A DNA stretch of 64,000 nt. Origin: Thiorhodovibrio frisius (lineage in GTDB: Bacteria; Pseudomonadota; Gammaproteobacteria; Chromatiales; Chromatiaceae). Shown here piece after piece: positions 20,016 through 30,100 of the stretch (position 1 is the first letter of the stretch; every line of letters begins with the position of its first letter). The notes below the pieces were generated by a model. That model saw nothing but the letters and a program-made list of their open reading frames with translations. It ran no database searches and was not told where the DNA came from. The stretch lies in contig NZ_CP121471.1 in the NCBI RefSeq assembly GCF_033954835.1, positions 868,001 through 932,000 of the forward strand, written 5' to 3'. The position numbers and the translations under genes are program-made.

Positions 20016-20078
20016 ATGAACAATCAACGGAATTTTGACAAATTCGCCCAGGATTCGTCGACCAAGTCTGGATTCTAA
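20016..20078 (+). pseudogene. 20-codon remnant of a DUF4347-protein start
   Basis: ATG at 20016, preceded by AAGGGGGG, encodes MNNQRNFDKFAQDSSTKSGF and then TAA. The counterpart at 25953 begins MNKQLDFNKFAQDLPAKAGL and continues into a full DUF4347 protein. Homology therefore covers the leader and the first ~20 codons and then stops. I read it as the amputated 5' end of the copy-1 gene, replaced by the unrelated protein starting at 20253. It could also act as a translated leader peptide. Confidence 0.6.
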
Positions 20079-20252
20079 GCTGCGTTGAAAAATATTGCGC
20101 CAGACTGGATAAAGTTCCTCCTCGGCGCTCATGGGTGAAAGGCGGTTCAGCAGGCTGGGCGGGATTCACCCTGCGAAGCATAACCCTGCCGACGTTTCGA
20201 CGCGCCGAACTTCTCCTCGGCTGCAAGCATTTGATTAGGGAGTCTCTACGGC

Positions 20253-23200
20253 ATGTTAAATTTCTTCGACCCCACGTTTTATCTTCAGAACAATCCAGAC
20301 GTTGCCGCGGCGGTTGCCGCCGGCGTGATGACCGCTGAGGAGCACTTTGAGCAGTTCGGCCAGTACGAGAACCGGAGCCCGCATCCGTTCTTCGACGCAG
20401 ACTACTATCTTCAAGAAAATCCCGACGTCGCCGAGGCGGTGGCCAACGGCATCATGACGGCCTATGAGCACTTTGTTGCTTTCGGTGCCCAGGAACAGCG
20501 CCAACCCTCGCCTTTGTTAGACCCCGAGTTTTATCTGCAACAAAACCCCGACGTGGCGGCGGCCGTGCAGGAAGGCGCCATCGATTTCTTCACACATTTC
20601 ATGTTTTTTGGCAGGACGAATGGCGAGCTTCGCTCGCCCGTGCCGGGCATTGACCTCAAGGCCTATGCCGAGGCGAACCCGGATGTCGGGGAAGCCGCCG
20701 CGCGTGGAGAGCTTAATCTCGTCGATCACTTGTTCTCGCATGGGTTCGAAGAAGGGCGCGATCTCGGCAACGGCATCAACCTCGGCGACTTCGCGAATGA
20801 TCCCGAGTTCCAGGCTGCCCTGGCCAGTGGCAATGCCATGGCGGCGCTTGCGCGTGTGAACGAGGTCGCGCCCTTTATGCCGAGTTTCGTGCCGCCCGCG
20901 GGTTGGACCCCGCCTGCTGATCTGCCGATTCCGATCGACTTCGTGCCGCTCGATGGCATGAGGCTCGTGGTGCCGGAGGGGGTTGAAGTACCTGCTGGAA
21001 CCGTCCTGCCGGATACCTTCGAGCCGCTCGCCACGATGATCGAGGGCGTGGTGGTCGACGGCTACGTCAGCGGCGCCACCGTCTGGGCGGACACCGACGG
21101 CGATGCCATCCAGGATCCCGACGAGCCCTCCACCACCACCGACGAGCTTGGCAACTTCGTGCTCGAGAACGACGACGGCAGCCCAGTCCAGGGCACGCTG
21201 ATGTCCACCGGCGGCACCGACATCGCCACCCGCGGGCCGGCTGACGACTACCAGGCGCCCGCGGGCTCCAAAGTCATTGGCCCCTTGACGACCCTGGTGC
21301 AGGCCGTTGCCGAAGCCGGGGGCATGAGCGCCGCCGCCGCTGAAGCGGCCGTCAAACAAGCCCTCGGCATTCCCGCAGAGATCGACCTCAAAGAGTACGA
21401 CCCCATTGGCGAAGCCAACAAAGAGGGGGCCACGCCAGAGCAAAAACAGGCCGCGCTTGAGATCCAGGCCAAGGCCGCCCAGATCGCCACCACTGTGGGC
21501 CAGGGCAGCGCCCTGCTTCAAGGCGCCGGCGCCGCCACTGACGGTCAGGACGGTCAGGACAAGGTGTTCGCCGCCCTAGCCGCGACAACCAACGCGCTTG
21601 GCGAGGGCGAGAGTCTCGACCTTGGCAACCCAGAGCAGGTCCAGGGGGTTTTCGAGGGCGCCGCTGGCGATGCCGATGCCGCGACCCAGGAGAAAGTCGC
21701 TGGTCTGGCCGCAAGCGCGGCCGGGGTGACCACTCAGCTCACCAACAAGATTCAAGACGCCGTGGGCGCGGATGCTGGCGATGATCCCACCGCGACATTG
21801 AAGGCCATCACCCAGGTTCAGATCGTTGCCGGGGATGTGGAGCAGCTGGTTCAAAGCGGCGCGGCCGCGGGCGACTTGGGCGATGCCGAGGAGGCGACCT
21901 CCGACAGCAACCTCGACGCGGCCATCGAAGAGGCTGGCAGTGAGGTCGGCGATGTGGATGGCGATGGGGATTCGGATGCGGATGTTCCGACGAATACGGG
22001 AGGTGGTGGTGGCACCACCCCGCCGGCGATGCCGACCTTTACGGTCACGGAGGGTACTGGAGACAATGAAGGCGACTGGACCGTCGGCACGCAGAACGGA
22101 AATGTGATGGTTACGATTGATGGGGGCTATTATGTTTTCACCCCAGCGGATGGCGACGGCCCCGTAGAGGTCCTTATTAGCGAAGTCGACAGCCTGATCG
22201 TCAACAGCATCACCCTGACCGGCACGGCCGCCGATCTGACCGGCGAGACCATCACCGGCACGGGCACGGTGGCGGTGACGGCGCTGCATGAAAAACTTTC
22301 GGCAGATCTGGGCCAAATCAACACAGATAATGTCACAGCGACTATTGACTCTACGGGTAATCCAAATTTCAACGGCAACCTTGGTAAGGCAGAAGTCACG
22401 ATAACGGGCACGGGAGTTATGGGTCTTTTAGGCGCCCAGGGAAACCTAGGTACAGCCTCTTTTATAATTGAAGATAATGCATCTCTGAACCCCAATGTCA
22501 TTTTTGATTTTTCTGGGGTTTCCGTATCCGGGGAAGGCACTTTTCATGCGTATATAAATAACGATACAAATGCGAGTCAATTCACCGCTGATAAAATCAA
22601 GATCGAGCCACGATGGGCTATTCCAGTTGATATCAGCGAGAACTCTACTCTGCTCAATAATTTCATATGGTATGGCGGCAATAAGTATCAGAGTTTGACA
22701 CTCTCTGCTGAACAAGCGAGTGGCAAAAACAGTGGGGGTGAAGCCGCAATTACTATAAAAGGGTCGGATGGGAATCAGACGATTAATGTGGCGACCACCG
22801 GTACCAATTCAATCGCCGGCGGCAAGGGCGCCGATCAGATTTATTTGCCGGTTGACGGGCCAAACCTCTTAGGAGTGGATACCATTGTGGTAGATGCTGG
22901 GGAGGCGGTTGCCGCCGCACTCACCTATGAGCACGATGTGACCAGTCTGCTTGACGGCGATAAGATCACCGTCACGTTGCCGGATTCAGCGACGACGCAC
23001 GATTCCGCTGACACCTATAGGTTCACCCAGAGCGGCGCCTATGACGAGGCCAGGCTCCTTGACGCGTTGAATAACAACGACAACTGGACAGGCGTGCTGG
23101 ATGGGGCCTTCTCGGTAGTCAGTAACCAGTTGGTCTTCACCTACACCCAATTTGGCTCTCAGAGTGACCTCTCCCAATCAGCCCTGGCCGTCGATTTGGC

Positions 23201-24713
23201 CGAGACCACCGGTTCGGTAGATGATACCTCGGCTGAGGGTTCCGATGCCTCTGCGGCGGAACTTACCTATGAGCACGATGTGACCAGTCTGGTTGACGGC
23301 GACAAGATTACCGTTACGTTGCCGACTTCAGCGACGACGCACGGTTCTGCTGACACCTATATCTTCACCCAGAGCGGCGCCTATGAAGAGGCCAAGCTCC
23401 TCGGCGAGTTGAACAACAGCGACAACTGGGCGGGCGAACTGTCCGGGGCCTTCTCGGTAGTCAGTAACCAGTTGGTATTCACCTACACCGCAACGGGCGC
23501 GCAGAGTGACCTCAACGAATCAGCCCTGGCCGTCGATCTGGCCGAGACTGCCGATACTACCAAAATAGTTAGTTGGGGTGCTGTTGATATCCGCGCCGAA
23601 ATCAGCTATGAGCACGATGTGACCAGTCTGCTTGACGGCGATAAGATCACCGTCACGTTGCCGGATTCAGCGACGACGCACGATTCCGCTGACACCTATA
23701 GGTTCACCCAGAGCGGCGCCTATGACGAGGCCACGCTCCTCGGCGAGTTGAACAACAACGACAACTGGACAGGCGGGCTGTCCGGGGCCTTCTCGGTAGT
23801 CAGTAACCAGTTGGTCTTCACCTACACCCATTTTGGCTTTCAGAATGACCCCTTCCAATCAGCCCTGGCCGTCGATTTGGCCGAGACCACCGGTTCGGTG
23901 GATGATACCTCGGCTGAGGGTTCCGATGCCTCTGCGGCGGCACTCACCTATGAGCACGATGTGACCAGTCTGGTTGACGGCGACAAGATTACGGTTACGT
24001 TGCCGACGTCAGCGACGACGCACGGTTCTGCTGACACCTATTTCTTCACCCAGAGCGGCGCCTATGAAGAGGCCAAGCTCCTCGGCGCGTTGAACAACAA
24101 CGATAACTGGACAGGCCAACTGTCCGGGGCCTTCTCGGTAGTCAGTAACCAGTTGGTATTCACCTACAACTTTATGGGCGCGCAGAGTGACCTCAACGAA
24201 TCAGCCCTGGCCGTCGATTTGGCCGAGACCACCGGTACGGTGGATACTTCTTCGGCGACGGGTGCCCTAATCCTCCCCGACTCCCCAGCCGGCGACCCGG
24301 ATATGATCACCAACTTTGATCCGAGCGATGACATCCTTGATCTGCCGTCGAATACGATCAAGGGGAATGGCACCGTTACTGAAGGAAGCGCCACTTCTGG
24401 CGTCATCACCATAGAGGCGATGACAGTGACTGATGGTTTCGCAACGTTCTACTCGGATAACGCCGCCACCGCCATCGTTGATATGACCTCTGTGGACGCA
24501 TCAAAGGCTGCTGACATGTACCTTGGCAACGATACGGTTGTTGCTAATGGCGAAACCGTAGCATTTGCCTACGGCACGGTTGCCGCTCCCGGCGTCTTCG
24601 TTTGGCAGGGGGATGCGAATGGTGATATTGGCATTAAGCTCGATGGCGTTGAAGCGAAAGTCAATGCTCTGGTGACGGCAGGTTCCACCGCAACCGATAT
24701 TCTGATTGCCTAG
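20253..24713 (+). CDS. Giant repeat-containing putative secreted surface protein (1)
   Basis: A 1486-residue acidic protein, probably secreted and adhesin-like. Residues 4-174 hold four ~42-residue repeats of the type FDxxxYLxxNPDVAxAVxxG...HFxxFG. Around 260-310 is a Ca/CNA-B-like segment (GYVSGATVWADTDGDAIQDP). An Ala-rich helical region follows (about 345-560), then a poly-Gly hinge near 588. Beta-rich sequence includes a GGKGADQIYLP RTX-like motif near 855. Then come four tandem 113-114-residue repeats (about 888-1330) and a C-terminal region ending in DILIA, reminiscent of type I secretion substrates. There is no Sec signal peptide. The start is preceded by AGGGAG. No secretion genes are nearby. 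Confidence 0.85.
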   Translation: MLNFFDPTFYLQNNPDVAAAVAAGVMTAEEHFEQFGQYENRSPHPFFDADYYLQENPDVAEAVANGIMTAYEHFVAFGAQEQRQPSPLLDPEFYLQQNPDVAAAVQEGAIDFFTHFMFFGRTNGELRSPVPGIDLKAYAEANPDVGEAAARGELNLVDHLFSHGFEEGRDLGNGINLGDFANDPEFQAALASGNAMAALARVNEVAPFMPSFVPPAGWTPPADLPIPIDFVPLDGMRLVVPEGVEVPAGTVLPDTFEPLATMIEGVVVDGYVSGATVWADTDGDAIQDPDEPSTTTDELGNFVLENDDGSPVQGTLMSTGGTDIATRGPADDYQAPAGSKVIGPLTTLVQAVAEAGGMSAAAAEAAVKQALGIPAEIDLKEYDPIGEANKEGATPEQKQAALEIQAKAAQIATTVGQGSALLQGAGAATDGQDGQDKVFAALAATTNALGEGESLDLGNPEQVQGVFEGAAGDADAATQEKVAGLAASAAGVTTQLTNKIQDAVGADAGDDPTATLKAITQVQIVAGDVEQLVQSGAAAGDLGDAEEATSDSNLDAAIEEAGSEVGDVDGDGDSDADVPTNTGGGGGTTPPAMPTFTVTEGTGDNEGDWTVGTQNGNVMVTIDGGYYVFTPADGDGPVEVLISEVDSLIVNSITLTGTAADLTGETITGTGTVAVTALHEKLSADLGQINTDNVTATIDSTGNPNFNGNLGKAEVTITGTGVMGLLGAQGNLGTASFIIEDNASLNPNVIFDFSGVSVSGEGTFHAYINNDTNASQFTADKIKIEPRWAIPVDISENSTLLNNFIWYGGNKYQSLTLSAEQASGKNSGGEAAITIKGSDGNQTINVATTGTNSIAGGKGADQIYLPVDGPNLLGVDTIVVDAGEAVAAALTYEHDVTSLLDGDKITVTLPDSATTHDSADTYRFTQSGAYDEARLLDALNNNDNWTGVLDGAFSVVSNQLVFTYTQFGSQSDLSQSALAVDLAETTGSVDDTSAEGSDASAAELTYEHDVTSLVDGDKITVTLPTSATTHGSADTYIFTQSGAYEEAKLLGELNNSDNWAGELSGAFSVVSNQLVFTYTATGAQSDLNESALAVDLAETADTTKIVSWGAVDIRAEISYEHDVTSLLDGDKITVTLPDSATTHDSADTYRFTQSGAYDEATLLGELNNNDNWTGGLSGAFSVVSNQLVFTYTHFGFQNDPFQSALAVDLAETTGSVDDTSAEGSDASAAALTYEHDVTSLVDGDKITVTLPTSATTHGSADTYFFTQSGAYEEAKLLGALNNNDNWTGQLSGAFSVVSNQLVFTYNFMGAQSDLNESALAVDLAETTGTVDTSSATGALILPDSPAGDPDMITNFDPSDDILDLPSNTIKGNGTVTEGSATSGVITIEAMTVTDGFATFYSDNAATAIVDMTSVDASKAADMYLGNDTVVANGETVAFAYGTVAAPGVFVWQGDANGDIGIKLDGVEAKVNALVTAGSTATDILIA
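22915..24250 (+). repeat. Four tandem ~340-bp in-frame repeats (A-B-A'-B' order)
   Basis: The phrase YEHDVTSL(L/V)DGDKITVTLP recurs with its codons at 22926, 23268, 23607 and 23949, a spacing of 342, 339 and 342 bases. Units 1 and 3 share LLDGDKITVTLPDSATTHDS and units 2 and 4 share LVDGDKITVTLPTSATTHGS, so a two-unit block was duplicated as a pair. DNA identity between paired units is very high, indicating recent expansion. Confidence 0.9.
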
Positions 24714-24738
24714 AAATCTAATCGGGCGAAAGAAAATA

Positions 24739-24811
24739 AACCAAACGGGCCAAACCAAACGGGCCAGGCTCAAACCAAACGGGCCAGGCTCGAATTGATT
24801 TCCAGCCCAAG
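24739..24811. repeat. CCAAACGGGCCA short repeats, cluster 1
   Basis: Three copies of CCAAACGGGCCA lie in a row after the 20253 gene, the last joined to GGCTCGAATTGATTTCC. The same words occur upstream of both AAA/nuclease genes (33781 and 46771). The adjacent AAATTAAAGGGGCC word is also shared. They mark the ends of mobile or recombining segments. Confidence 0.65.
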
Positions 24812-24826
24812 CCCTAAATTAAAGGT

Positions 24827-25345
24827 AAATTAAAGGGGCCGTGTTCGAATTAAATTAAAGTTGCCGTGCTCGAATTAATTTTCGAGCCACCCGGGCAAGG
24901 ACGCCCAGCCCCGTGAGCCATTCCACCTGATCTCAGGTTTCACCTACCAGCCCCCGGGGTTCGCCCCCGGGGGATTTTTCATGTCGGCCTCGGCGCCACG
25001 AGCGGCGGTGCATTGCAGACACCCCTTCGTGCCGCGACAAGGCCAAACTGCCAGCGGTGGTGGAGATGTTGGCCAACAGATCGTGCGCGAGGCCAAGACC
25101 ACCCGGCGCTATGCCGACAAGCTGGTCGGCGTCACTGTTCGACTACGCAGAGCCCGAGCGCTGGGCCGAGCTGGAAGCCAGCGACAATGTCTTTGCCCTG
25201 GTGGTCATGGCGCAGATCCGCGCCAAGGTCACCGACGACGCCGAGACACTGAAACGCTGGAAGCCGAATTCCGCCAAGAACTCTATGCCTACGAGGAGCA
25301 ATACGAAATGCCTTATGTCACGACTGATGAACGAGCGGGGATTGA
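24827..25345 (+). repeat. 519-bp direct repeat, copy 1 (terminator plus nuclease relic)
   Basis: This segment and 32432-32950 are the same length and nearly identical throughout, from AAATTAAAGGGGCCGT to CGAGCGGGGATTGA. Each lies just after a giant-protein gene. It contains a terminator and the degraded Rpn-type coding sequence. Differences are scattered single bases. Confidence 0.9.
24949..24979 (+). terminator. Rho-independent terminator after giant protein 1
   Basis: CCCCCGGGG and CCCCGGGGG pair around a TTCGC loop and are followed by ATTTTTC. It is a strong stem of nine G-C pairs with a T tail, 240 bases after the gene. The copy at 32554 is equivalent. Confidence 0.85.
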
Positions 25346-25532
25346 GAAGGGGAAAACGCTGGGATTGCAGCAGGGCGAAGCCACGATCTTGATGATGCAG
25401 CTGGAAGAAAAATTCGGCTCAGATTTACTTGAAGCGCACCGGGAGCGCGTCGTGGCAGCCGACTCTGAAGAGCTCCTGCAATGGTCCAAACGCATCCTCA
25501 CCGCCGAGACGCCCGAGACGATCTTCCACTGA
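25000..25532 (+). pseudogene. Relic of Rpn-type recombination-promoting nuclease/putative transposase (DUF4351)
   Basis: Coding fragments in two frames together match the end of a PD-(D/E)XK Rpn/DUF4351 protein: FDYAEPERWAELEASDNVFA and VVMAQIRAKVTDDAETLKRW in one frame, then LYAYEEQYEMPYVTTDERAG and the DUF4351 tail (MMQLEEKFGSDLLEAHRERV...LQWSKRIL) to the stop at 25532 in another. The 5' half of the gene is missing and a frameshift separates the pieces, so it is non-functional. Confidence 0.72.
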
Positions 25533-25572
25533 GGCGCAAGCCACGCTGGCAACATCAACCCGCCGCCCGCAA

Positions 25573-25702
25573 CTCCACCCGCACCATCACCGAGGTCGCC
25601 GCCCGCTGGGGCTTCCTGCACATGGGGCGCTTTACCCGCGCCTACCGCGACCTGTTCGGTGAATTACCCTCCACCACGCTGGCGCGCTCTCTTTCTAACT
25701 GA
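25573..25702 (+). pseudogene. Duplicated 3' end of the AraC regulator gene
   Basis: The segment encodes STRTITEVAARWGFLHMGRF...ARSLSN and the stop, nearly identical to the last 130 bases of the regulator at 19646-19775. Only the second HTH helix and tail are present, so it is a passenger of the cassette duplication. It is joined to the nuclease relic at about 25533-25572. Confidence 0.88.
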
Positions 25703-25748
25703 GTCCAAGCCCCTCTCAGCGCCCGCTACCCGCGCTTTCCGCCAGTTT

Positions 25749-25784
25749 GCACCAATTCGGTGCGTAAGTTTTCGCGTTTTGACC
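25749..25784 (+). promoter_or_regulatory. Conserved palindrome plus TTGACC in giant-protein leader, copy 2
   Basis: GCACCAATTCGGTGC (25749-25763) followed by TTGACC (25779-25784), as at 19820-19855. The sequence after TTGACC has diverged between the two copies, while TTTTCAATGACATCAGTCAA further down is kept. A regulatory role is inferred from this selective conservation. Confidence 0.45.
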
Positions 25785-25952
25785 TAGTGCAATAGTCGGG
25801 AATGCGTTAGGTTAAATCACCAAGCCTTTTCAATGACATCAGTCAAGGACGCGAAACCGCGGCCCGATGGCCGAATGCGCCCGCGAGTCGATTTCCCCGC
25901 TTGGGATATTGGCTCTCTCAGCGGCCGTGATCGCCAGCGCAAGGGGACAGAG

Positions 25953-27101
25953 ATGAACAAGCAACTGGATTTCAACAAATTTGCCCAGGATTTGCCGGCA
26001 AAGGCAGGCCTTCCGCCCGAGGTGACAGTTTCCGAGCCGTCTTCCGCGGCGGAAATTCTGTTTATCGATGCCGCCGTTCCGGATGCCGAGCAACTGGCTT
26101 CCGGCGTCAGGGATGGCGTCGAGGTGGTGTGGCTGTCCTCCGATCAACCCGCTCTCGGGCAGATCGCCGCTCACCTCACGGACCGCGCCGGACTCGGCGC
26201 CATCCACATTGTCTCCCATGGCAGCGCCGGCACACTGAATTTTGCCGCCGGCGCTGTCGATGTCGGGAGCCTGCGCGCCGAGGGCGACGCATTGGCGACC
26301 ATCGGCGGCTCGCTGAGTGACGACGGGGATATTCTGCTTTATGGCTGTGATCTGGCTGCGGATGACGCCGGGCTCGCGTTCATCGATGCCTTGGCGGAGG
26401 CGACAGGGGCCGACGTGGCGGCGTCGGACGACCGCACCGGCGCGGCCGATCTGGGCGGCGACTGGGACCTGGAAACCACCACCGGCCCGGTGGAGAGCGC
26501 GGGCGCTGTCACGGCACAGGCGATGGCGGGCTATGGCGGTGTGCTGGCCGGGGGAACGTTTGATTTCACGGGGGCCACGACGCCGACGCAAACCGTGGCC
26601 GGCATCACGGTCTGGGTCACGGCCTGGAATAGCTTTGGGACTGAAACGGGTGGCCTTGGCATAAACAGCGACAAGGTTTACGACACCGGCAACACGGGCG
26701 CCTCGCTCATTTTCGACTTCTCCCATCAGGTTGACGTCTCCAGCTTTCTGGTCGGATTTTATAGCGGGAGCAACGCGCCCGGCCCCTTTCAAATCCGGGG
26801 CATGCGCGGGGGCGAATGGGTCGAAAGCTACAGCCCCCAACCCGGCTACAGCGACCTCTATGGTGCTTGGGATGCGGCGCCGGCCTATACGGTCGATCTT
26901 TCCGGGGGAAATAACTGGGGGTTGGTCGAGAAGATCGAGGTCAGAAACACGACCAGCGGCTCGGCCAGCTTCATGGCCGACACCATTATCTTTACGTCGC
27001 CGGATGCCGACAGCACGGCACCGTCCGTGACCAGCATCGCACCGGCTGCCGGGGCCAGTGCCGGTGATACCACGGTCACGTATCGGGTGGCGTTCAGCTA
27101 G
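25953..27101 (+). CDS. DUF4347 giant surface protein (2), N-terminal part up to an in-frame amber codon
   Basis: ATG at 25953 follows AAGGGGACAG and starts MNKQLDFNKFAQDLPAKAGL; an earlier in-frame ATG at 25833 lacks a good ribosome site. Residues about 35-200 form a DUF4347 domain with IHIVSHGSAGTLNF and ILLYGCDLAADDAG. A beta-rich domain follows (FDFTGATTPTQTVAGITVWV). The frame ends at TAG 27099-27101 within an Ig-like repeat (VTYRVAFS*), and the same frame continues for another 5.2 kb. The full product would be about 2126 residues. It is either a pseudogene, a readthrough product or a base error. Confidence 0.8.
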   Translation: MNKQLDFNKFAQDLPAKAGLPPEVTVSEPSSAAEILFIDAAVPDAEQLASGVRDGVEVVWLSSDQPALGQIAAHLTDRAGLGAIHIVSHGSAGTLNFAAGAVDVGSLRAEGDALATIGGSLSDDGDILLYGCDLAADDAGLAFIDALAEATGADVAASDDRTGAADLGGDWDLETTTGPVESAGAVTAQAMAGYGGVLAGGTFDFTGATTPTQTVAGITVWVTAWNSFGTETGGLGINSDKVYDTGNTGASLIFDFSHQVDVSSFLVGFYSGSNAPGPFQIRGMRGGEWVESYSPQPGYSDLYGAWDAAPAYTVDLSGGNNWGLVEKIEVRNTTSGSASFMADTIIFTSPDADSTAPSVTSIAPAAGASAGDTTVTYRVAFS

Positions 27102-27104
27102 ATC

Positions 27105-30100
27105 GTGACCAACGTTTCGACGGGCGACTTCCAGTTGACGGGCACGGCCTCCGGCACCATCAGCAGCGTTGCGTATGACAGCGCGAGCGGCACCCGGGGG
27201 TCCGTGGCCCTGGTCACCGTCACGAACGTGTCCGGCGATGGGACTCTGCGGCTGGATCTGAAGTCGTCCGGAACGGGTATCCAGGACGCGAGAGGAAATG
27301 CGATCAGCGGCGGCTACACCGGCGGAACCGCCCATACCGTCGATACCGTGGCCCCGCAGGTGCAAAGCATCGTCCGGCAGACCCCCGCCAGTGAACAGAC
27401 CAACGCCGACTCGCTGGTCTTTCGGGTGGCCTTTGACGAGACCGTGCAGGATGTGGCGGCGGCGGACTTCACGGCGACCGGTACCACGGCGACGGTCAGC
27501 GCCGTCAGCACGGTCAATGGGTCCACCTATGATGTCACCGTCAGCGGCGGCGATCTGGCGAACCTGGATGGCGCCGTGGGGCTGAACCTGTCCGGGTCCG
27601 CCGACCTCACCGATACGGCGGGCAACACGATCCAGGCCGGCGAGCCGGGCACGGATCAGACCTATACCCTCGACAACTCACCGCCGGCCGTCCCTTCCGT
27701 GCCCGACCTGGACGCGGCCAGCGACACCGGCGCGGCCGATGACGACGACCATACCAACGACACCACGCCGACCCTGACCGGCACCGCCGAGGCCGGGGTC
27801 ACCGTCACGCTGTACAGCAGCATTTCCGGCAACGTCGGCACGGCGACCGCCAACGGGGGTGGGGCGTGGTCGATCACCGCCAGTGCCCTTGCGGACGGCA
27901 CGCACACCTTCACCACGACGGCCACGGACGCGGTGGGCAACGAGTCGGCGGCCTCGGCCGGTCTGGACGTTGTGGTGGACGGCTCCGGGCCGGTCTTCAC
28001 CTCCAGCGATGCGCCCTCGGTCGTCGAGAACACGACCGACATTCTCACCGTCGGCGCCACCGATGCCACCGGCCCCGTCAACTTTGCCATCACTGGCGGG
28101 GCGAATCAGGAGCTATTTGCGCTGGACGAGACCACGGCGGCCCTGTCCTTCACCGCCGGCCAGACCTATGTGCATGGCGGCGACAATGACCGCGAGGTGG
28201 AGGTCACCGCCACCGACGCCTTCGGCCAGACTACGGCCCAGACCATCACGGTCACCATCACCGACACGCCGAACGAGGCGCCAACCTTCACCGGCCTGGA
28301 CGGCACGCCGACGTTCACCGAAGGCGGGTCCGCCGTCATCCTGGACGGCGACGTCACCATCAGCGACACGGAGCTGGATGCCCGCAACGCCGGCGCCGGC
28401 TACGCGGGCGCCAGCCTGACCATCGCACGCAGCGGCGGCGCCAACACGGACGACGTATTCTCGATCCAGACCGGCGGCAGGCTGACCGTCGCCGGCAATG
28501 ACATCAGCAGCGGCAACGTCTTCGCCACCCTCGACACCACCACGACCGCCGGGCAAGTCACCGTTTCGTTCACGGACGCCAACGGCACCACGCCCACAAC
28601 GGCGCTGGTCAACGAGGTCATGCAGGCGATCCGCTACGAAAACGCCAGCGGCGATCCGCCGGCCAGCGTGGACCTCGCCTGGACCTTTGCCGACGGCAAC
28701 AGCGGCCCCGGCGACCAGGGCGCGGGCGACGCACCGGGCACCGGAAGCGGGGCCGTGACGGTGACCATCTCCTCCGTCAACCAGGCGCCCACCCTGAGCG
28801 CGACCGAGGATAATCCCACCTTTACCGAGGGCGGGGGCGGCGCCAGCCTGTTCAGCAGCGCCAACGCGGATGCGGGGGAGCCCGGGGACAGCTTCGCCGG
28901 ACTGACCCTGACGGTCAGCAACGTCACCGACGGCGCTGCCGAGATCCTGTCCATCGACGGGACCGACGTGGCCCTGACCGACGCCAACAGCGTGGCCGTG
29001 GCCGGCGGCACGGCGGCGGTCAGCCTGTCGGGCACCACGGCGACGGTGACGATCACGGGCATGGGTCTCTCCCCGACCGCGTTCAAGACCCTGGTGAACG
29101 GCCTTGCCTACCGCAACACCAGCGATGACCCGACCACCGCTTCGGATCGCGTCGTGACCATCACCGCCGTTCAGGACAGCGGCGGTACGGCCAATGGCGG
29201 CGCGGATTCAACGACCACCGCCATCGCCTCGACCGTCAGCCTGACACCGGTCAACGACCCGCCGGAGGTGGGCAGCGTGTTCGGTGAGACCGCGACCCTG
29301 GTCGCGGGGGGCGGCGCGCAAAACGTGGCGCTGCTCGACGATGCCACCGTCAGTAACCCGGACTCCGCCGATTACGACGGGGGCAGCCTGACCGTCGTTC
29401 AGAACATCGGCACCGCGAATGGGTCGTGGGGGCTGGACGGCACAACCGCGACATCGGATGGCAATGGCACCGTCGCCGCCGGCGAGACCATCGCAGTCGA
29501 CGGTGTGTCCATTGGCACGGTGCATGCCACCGATGACGGGCAAGGCGGCAATACCCTCCAGGTTTCCTTCACCGCCGGGGCGACGTCCGCGAACATCCAG
29601 ACGCTGCTTCAGGCGCTGACCTACGACGCGCCAGCAACAGGGGGGGCGGGTGACTGGCTGGGGGATCAGGTCTTCAGCCTGACCCTGAATGATGGCGACG
29701 GCACCGCGAACGGCGGCGATCAGGATGCCGCCGGCCCCTTCACGATCACCGTCACCCAGAATCCGCCGGTCATCGACAACCTGAACGGCGATACCACGAC
29801 GGCGGACAAGGGCGCCACCGTTGCGTTCGACCTGAATAGCGATGCCACCGTCACAGACGCCGACAGCTATGATTTCGACGATGGCGCCCTGACCCTCTCC
29901 CGCACGTCCAGCCTGGCGGGCGATTTCTCGCTGGATACGAGCAAGGCGACCTCGGGCGCAGATGGCGTGATTGAAGCCTCTGATTCCATCAAGGTGGAGG
30001 TGAGCGGCGTCTCCGTCGCCATCGGTGTGGTGAACACCGGCGCGGACGGCCAGGGCACCAATGGCCTGACCATTGACCTGAATGGCAATGCCACTCCGGT

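Noticed and set aside
20517-21521. Minus-strand frame of 334 codons inside giant protein 1
   Set aside because: An antisense shadow of a repetitive, GC-rich coding region; no start signal.
22915-24250. Possible CRISPR array
   Set aside because: The repeat units are ~340 bases, coding and in frame, not short repeats with unique spacers.
25839-27365. Minus-strand frame of 508 codons opposite the DUF4347 gene
   Set aside because: Its length reflects composition; the + strand has a clear domain order and ribosome site.
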